Source of the DNA: Clostridium bowmanii
GTDB lineage: Bacteria; Bacillota; Clostridia; Clostridiales; Clostridiaceae
Direction of reading: 5' to 3'
Assembly (NCBI RefSeq): GCF_018861315.1
Contig: NZ_JAHLDL010000032.1
Coordinates: 1-54,454 of the forward strand
Length of the DNA: 54,454 bases
Part shown: positions 51,011 to 54,454 of the stretch, piece by piece
Numbering within the stretch: position 1 is the first letter of the stretch
How the letters are laid out: each line of letters starts with the position of its first letter
Notes under the pieces: generated by a model
Seen by the model: only the letters and a program-made list of their open reading frames with translations
What the model was told of the DNA's origin: nothing
Databases searched by the model: none
Program-made: the position numbers and the translations under genes

Positions 51011-53818
51011 TCATCTTCTTATAAAATGTCCTTTCTGGAGTAGCTTTTCAAGTTCCTCTGGTAAAACCGGCGGACTATAATAGTACCCTTGAATTTGGTC
51101 ACATTTGTTTTTCCTTAAAAAATCAATTTGTTCCTTTGTTTCTGCACCCTCCGCTATAACAGTAATCTTTAAATTTTCAGATAAATTTATAATTGTTTTT
51201 GCTATTGTGCCATCATCATTTTCTGGATAATCCTTAACAAATTCTCTGTCTATCTTTATCTTATCGAATTTGAATTTTCTCAAATAACTTAATGAAGAAT
51301 ATCCTGTACCAAAATCATCCATCGCCAATCTTACACCAATACTATTAATACTAACTAACTGAGTCTGCGAATTAAGATCATTATCTAGAAGTAACCCTTC
51401 CGTAATCTCTATTTCTAGTGATTCGCCACTTAAATCATACTTCTTTAATTTTTCTTGTATAATTTTAAAAACATCCGCTTTTTTAAACTGCACAGGAGAA
51501 ATATTTACTGACATTAAGATAGGTTTAAGCTTTTGCTCTCTCCACCTTTTGTTTTGTCTTAAAGCTTCATCTAACACCCATTCGCCAATTGGCAAAATAA
51601 GTCCTGTTTTTTCTGCAATAGGAATAAATCTAACTGGTGATACATTTCCCAGTTCTGGGCTTTCCCATCTTATTAATGCCTCTGTTCCAACTATTTGCTC
51701 AGATGCTAAATCCACTTGTGGTTGATAAGTTAAATATATTTCGCCTCTTTCTAGTGCTCCTCTTAATAGATGTTTAATTTTAATATTTTCCAAATATTTA
51801 TCCTTAAGCTCAGACTTATAAAACTTTGCATTGCTTTCAGTATCCTCTGCGGCATATGCCTTGGCTATATTAGCATTTTCAATTAGCTGCTCTACAGTAT
51901 CTAAATGACCCTCATATCTTGCAACTCCCATAGCTAATTGAACGTGCATTTCTTGTTCCTCTATTATAGAGGTATTATTGAATTCATTTAAAATATTATT
52001 AACAAACTCTATAATAATATTATCATTTTTATTATCATTTTTATTACCTTCTAAAAGAATAATAAATTCATTTTTTCCTGGAGATCCTATAATAAAGTTA
52101 TCTTTCATATAAATTTTTATTCTTTTTAATGTTGTTATTATTAGATAATCCGCCTTTTTAAATCCTAAACCAGTTTTTATGGTATCATAATTTATAATTG
52201 ATAATGATAGTAAACTATACTCATAATCTAAATTATCAGAATTCGTATTGATTTTTTTACGAATTAACTCTTTCATTAGTGATAAATTAGGTAGTGAAGT
52301 AAGTCTATCATAATTCTTTAAAATATTAATACTTTCTTCTTTTTCTTTTATTAAAGTTAAATCTTCAAATATCCCTACATATTGTATATCCTCATCACCA
52401 TCACCTTTTATAGCAATTATTTTTAACCATTTAGGATATAGTTCACCATTTTTCTTTATGTCCCAAATTTCGCCTTGCCAATTCCCATAAGTTTCTATAG
52501 CTTGCCACATATTTTTGTAAAATTTTTTGTCATGCTTTCCTGATTTAAAAGTCGAAGTTTTTAAACTTAAAACTTCTACTTCCTTATACCCTGTAATATT
52601 TAAAAAAGCTTTATTTACATATGTAATATTAGTTTTTGAGTCTGTAATTAATATAGCTTCCTTTGAATTATCAAAAACCTTGCTTAAGGCCTTTACTCTT
52701 TTTAGAGATTCCTGTCTTTTAAAAATAATATAAGTGACTATAGTAGAACATAATACGATGATTATAAGGAATATACAACCTATTTCCCAAAAACCGTTTG
52801 CACTTAAGCTGTTTGTAAAACTAAAGTCCTCACTAGGATAGCTGATGATAGTCTTCCAATATGAATATCCACTATTATTTGAGAAGTTTTTGTCATTTTT
52901 TTCTTTTATATAAGAAAGTGGATAAACTGTATTATAATAAAATATTCTGTCTTTATTTTCTACATATCCAAATTCATTATTATTTATGGTATCCCACATA
53001 TCACTATTTTCACTTTTAAACGAAAAGAGTTTTTTATTATCATACATAAAGTTCCAATCTTTTTCTTGATCTATACTTTTTATAAAATTTCCATCTGGGT
53101 TTATTAGTTCAATATTAAAATCACTATTTTGTTTTGCATTTTCATTAATTATGTCTATTAAATTTTCATTAACTGTATCTAACAGATTCTCACCTAAATA
53201 GTTAAAAATCAATATGCCGATCTTTTCACCATTATTTTTGAATATTGGCACTCCAAAACGTATGGTAGGTTTAATTGGCTCTTCAATTATCCCATTTTCA
53301 GTGTTTAAATCAAATTGAGAAATATATATTTCTTCTGGTTTTAAATTTGATGTTTTCTTAAAATATTCCATATCATTCTTATTTTCAAGTTGTTTTTCTT
53401 CTACTATGTATACATTTCCATTATTATAATTTACTCTAGCTAGCTCCATTCCCTTTATGTCTATAAATCTTAACTGATCATAAATTGCCTTAGTTTTACT
53501 AAATCTCATAAACATTTTATTTAGCTCCATAAGATTCTTCCCTGTAGGGTTATTAGCATAGTCATAAAGTATAGCTGAGTCCTTGATAACTTTCAAATCT
53601 GAGGTTATAGAATTAATAGTAGCCTGGATGTTTAATTTATTAATTTTTCCTATGTTATTTTCTCTTTGCATAAGCAATTGCTTATTCTTTTGATTTTGCC
53701 AATTATTAACTAGGAATAATGCTGATACTAAAATTATTAATAGTGGTAAAAATATTGCAGTAAACTGTTTTAATAATTTTATCCTATTATACCAAGTTTT
53801 GCTTTTGCTTTTAATCAT
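51011..53818 (-). CDS. Membrane c-di-GMP phosphodiesterase: Cache-PAS-GGDEF(degenerate)-EAL
   Basis: A 935-residue sensor. Helix 1 (about 18-38), an extracellular Cache-type domain (about 40-340), helix 2 (about 345-368), a PAS domain (about 378-490), a GGDEF domain (about 505-660) and an EAL domain (about 675-930). The GGDEF signature reads GKNEF in GSPGKNEFIILLEG, so cyclase activity is unlikely and the domain may only bind GTP. The EAL domain keeps TEALIRW, NIS, EITEG, DDFGTGYSSL, KIDREFV and AEGAET, consistent with active c-di-GMP hydrolysis. The ligand of the outer domain is unknown. Confidence 0.9.
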   Translation of the reverse strand: MIKSKSKTWYNRIKLLKQFTAIFLPLLIILVSALFLVNNWQNQKNKQLLMQRENNIGKINKLNIQATINSITSDLKVIKDSAILYDYANNPTGKNLMELNKMFMRFSKTKAIYDQLRFIDIKGMELARVNYNNGNVYIVEEKQLENKNDMEYFKKTSNLKPEEIYISQFDLNTENGIIEEPIKPTIRFGVPIFKNNGEKIGILIFNYLGENLLDTVNENLIDIINENAKQNSDFNIELINPDGNFIKSIDQEKDWNFMYDNKKLFSFKSENSDMWDTINNNEFGYVENKDRIFYYNTVYPLSYIKEKNDKNFSNNSGYSYWKTIISYPSEDFSFTNSLSANGFWEIGCIFLIIIVLCSTIVTYIIFKRQESLKRVKALSKVFDNSKEAILITDSKTNITYVNKAFLNITGYKEVEVLSLKTSTFKSGKHDKKFYKNMWQAIETYGNWQGEIWDIKKNGELYPKWLKIIAIKGDGDEDIQYVGIFEDLTLIKEKEESINILKNYDRLTSLPNLSLMKELIRKKINTNSDNLDYEYSLLSLSIINYDTIKTGLGFKKADYLIITTLKRIKIYMKDNFIIGSPGKNEFIILLEGNKNDNKNDNIIIEFVNNILNEFNNTSIIEEQEMHVQLAMGVARYEGHLDTVEQLIENANIAKAYAAEDTESNAKFYKSELKDKYLENIKIKHLLRGALERGEIYLTYQPQVDLASEQIVGTEALIRWESPELGNVSPVRFIPIAEKTGLILPIGEWVLDEALRQNKRWREQKLKPILMSVNISPVQFKKADVFKIIQEKLKKYDLSGESLEIEITEGLLLDNDLNSQTQLVSINSIGVRLAMDDFGTGYSSLSYLRKFKFDKIKIDREFVKDYPENDDGTIAKTIINLSENLKITVIAEGAETKEQIDFLRKNKCDQIQGYYYSPPVLPEELEKLLQKGHFIRR

Positions 53819-53886
53819 CTAATCCCCCCTTAATAATTATTATACTATATTTTCCACTCATGGAAACATATAATTAAATATTTTCA

Positions 53887-53925
53887 CAAAAAAAATAAAC
53901 CCTATAGGTTTAATCCTATAGGGTT
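53887..53925 (-). terminator. Terminator of the zinc-ribbon gene
   Basis: On the minus strand AACCCTATAGG-ATTAAA-CCTATAGGGTT is followed by TATTTTTTTT, 15 bases after the stop. Confidence 0.88.
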
Positions 53926-53939
53926 ATAACACTCTTTAA

Positions 53940-54104
53940 CTATCTTCTGAATCCTCTGTCATTTTGTTGTTTTCTTGCTCTTCTGCAATCAACACATCTT
54001 TGAGGTTCATTATCGAATCCTTTTTCTTTGTAGAATTCTTGCTCGCCTTCAGTGAACACGAAGTCTTTAGAACAGTCTTTACAAACTAAAGTCTTATCTG
54101 CCAT
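53940..54104 (-). CDS. Small zinc-ribbon protein (zf-trcl type)
   Basis: A 54-residue protein with two CxxC knuckles (VCKDCSKDFVFTEGEQEFY, then QRCVDCRRAR) and a basic Arg/Asn-rich tail ending RGFRR. It matches the small probable zinc-ribbon family PF13451, common in clostridia. AAGGAGG is 11 bases before the ATG at 54104; an ATG 3 codons upstream is too close. The role is unknown; nucleic-acid binding is plausible from the basic tail. Confidence 0.85.
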   Translation of the reverse strand: MADKTLVCKDCSKDFVFTEGEQEFYKEKGFDNEPQRCVDCRRARKQQNDRGFRR

Positions 54105-54299
54105 TTTAAACATTCCTCCTTTTTCCAAATATTAAGATGTAGAACCGATTAACAATTATATTCTAAAAAGAGGATATGTTGTTATCTAGTTTAATCTCAG
54201 CACTAGCCGCTATTATACAACTAATATAAACTTATTTTAACATATAGCTTACTAAAAGGCAATATATTTATTATTGTTTATTAACAATATTTCTCAAAT

Positions 54300-54454
54300 G
54301 TCATGTTGAAAAGCACAAGGTACAGTTAACAAATAATCACACTTCTACCATGGCAATAACCCTTAGTGAACCTCCCATGACTGAAGTCACGAGCTTCTAT
54401 TGTTGCCAATAAATTTTCCCACATCTACGTCCTCGTAACCCTTAACATAACAAC
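54300..54454 (-). mobile_element. Probable right end of an IS605-type (TnpB) element
   Basis: On the minus strand AAGCTCGTGACTTCAGTCAT, followed by GGGAGGTTCAC, is the kind of conserved hairpin (TGACTTCAGTCA) found at the 3' end of tnpB genes and in their guide-RNA scaffold. It follows a short open frame that enters from beyond the window edge. The exact boundary and the target-side sequence cannot be fixed here. The stretch 54130-54300 is AT-rich with no gene visible. Confidence 0.45.
54387..54452 (-). CDS. Possible C-terminal end of a TnpB-like protein (partial)
   Basis: Twenty-one codons read CYVKGYEDVDVGKFIGNNRS, then S and a stop within the TGACTTCAGTCA hairpin, the position where tnpB genes of this type end. 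The rest lies outside the window, so the assignment rests on context only. Confidence 0.3.
   Translation of the reverse strand, partial: CYVKGYEDVDVGKFIGNNRSS

Noticed and set aside
1-54454. CRISPR array, rRNA or tRNA genes
   Set aside because: No regularly spaced direct repeats, no rRNA-like stretches and no cloverleaf with GTTCRA-type T-arm were found on reading both strands.

Overview
The window is low-GC, densely packed DNA from a Firmicute. Strong AGGAGG-type ribosome binding sites, a preQ1-I riboswitch pair, a T-box leader, a yybP-ykoY leader, a butanol-dehydrogenase-like enzyme and an oxygen-sensitive dehydratase/activator pair all point to an anaerobic Clostridium (sensu stricto) relative. 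Most of the window is ordinary chromosome. It also carries gene relics, a family of short palindromic repeats and, at the right edge, what looks like the end of an IS605-type element.

Layout. 1-5 kb: a 3D/G5 cell-wall protein; then, on the minus strand, a sensor kinase, a YcbB/GlnL-type response regulator broken by an in-frame TGA, and a lone PTS EIIC-like permease preceded by a perfect CRP-type palindrome; then a MerR/TipAL regulator that has lost its middle. 5-11.5 kb: a queuosine island. Two preQ1-I riboswitches, identical over 64 bases and with similar promoters, control (i) a one-subunit 2-hydroxyacyl-CoA dehydratase/double-cubane-like protein with its ASKHA ATPase activator and (ii) queD-queE-folE-queC. 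A DUF1846 gene lies between them on the opposite strand. 11.6-24.4 kb: small metabolic and housekeeping genes (thioredoxin-like, HAD phosphatases, GNAT acetyltransferases, iron alcohol dehydrogenase, AraC regulator fused to a degenerate GH39-like domain, MATE pump, peptidase E), interspersed with repeats and relics, plus a candidate small RNA. 24.1-29.1 kb: T-box-controlled glutamyl-tRNA synthetase, then an Mn-riboswitch-controlled P-type ATPase. 29.3-38.7 kb: metallophosphoesterase, a small CutA/NIF3-insert-like protein, a heterodimeric ABC exporter and a SNF2 helicase/SWIM protein pair. 38.9-54.4 kb: CheV, homoserine dehydrogenase, polysaccharide deacetylase, amidase, NagZ-like lipoprotein, a TetR-HlyD-ABC-2 exporter operon with its operator, a second unusual P-type ATPase, a PAS/GGDEF/EAL phosphodiesterase and a small zinc-ribbon protein.

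The most promising system is the queuosine island. A low-potential, ATP-activated reductase pair sits under a preQ1 riboswitch identical to that of the preQ0 biosynthesis operon, and that operon contains no queF. This suggests that the pair performs a redox step of queuosine metabolism (preQ0 nitrile reduction or epoxyqueuosine reduction). That is an inference from regulation and gene content, not a demonstrated function.
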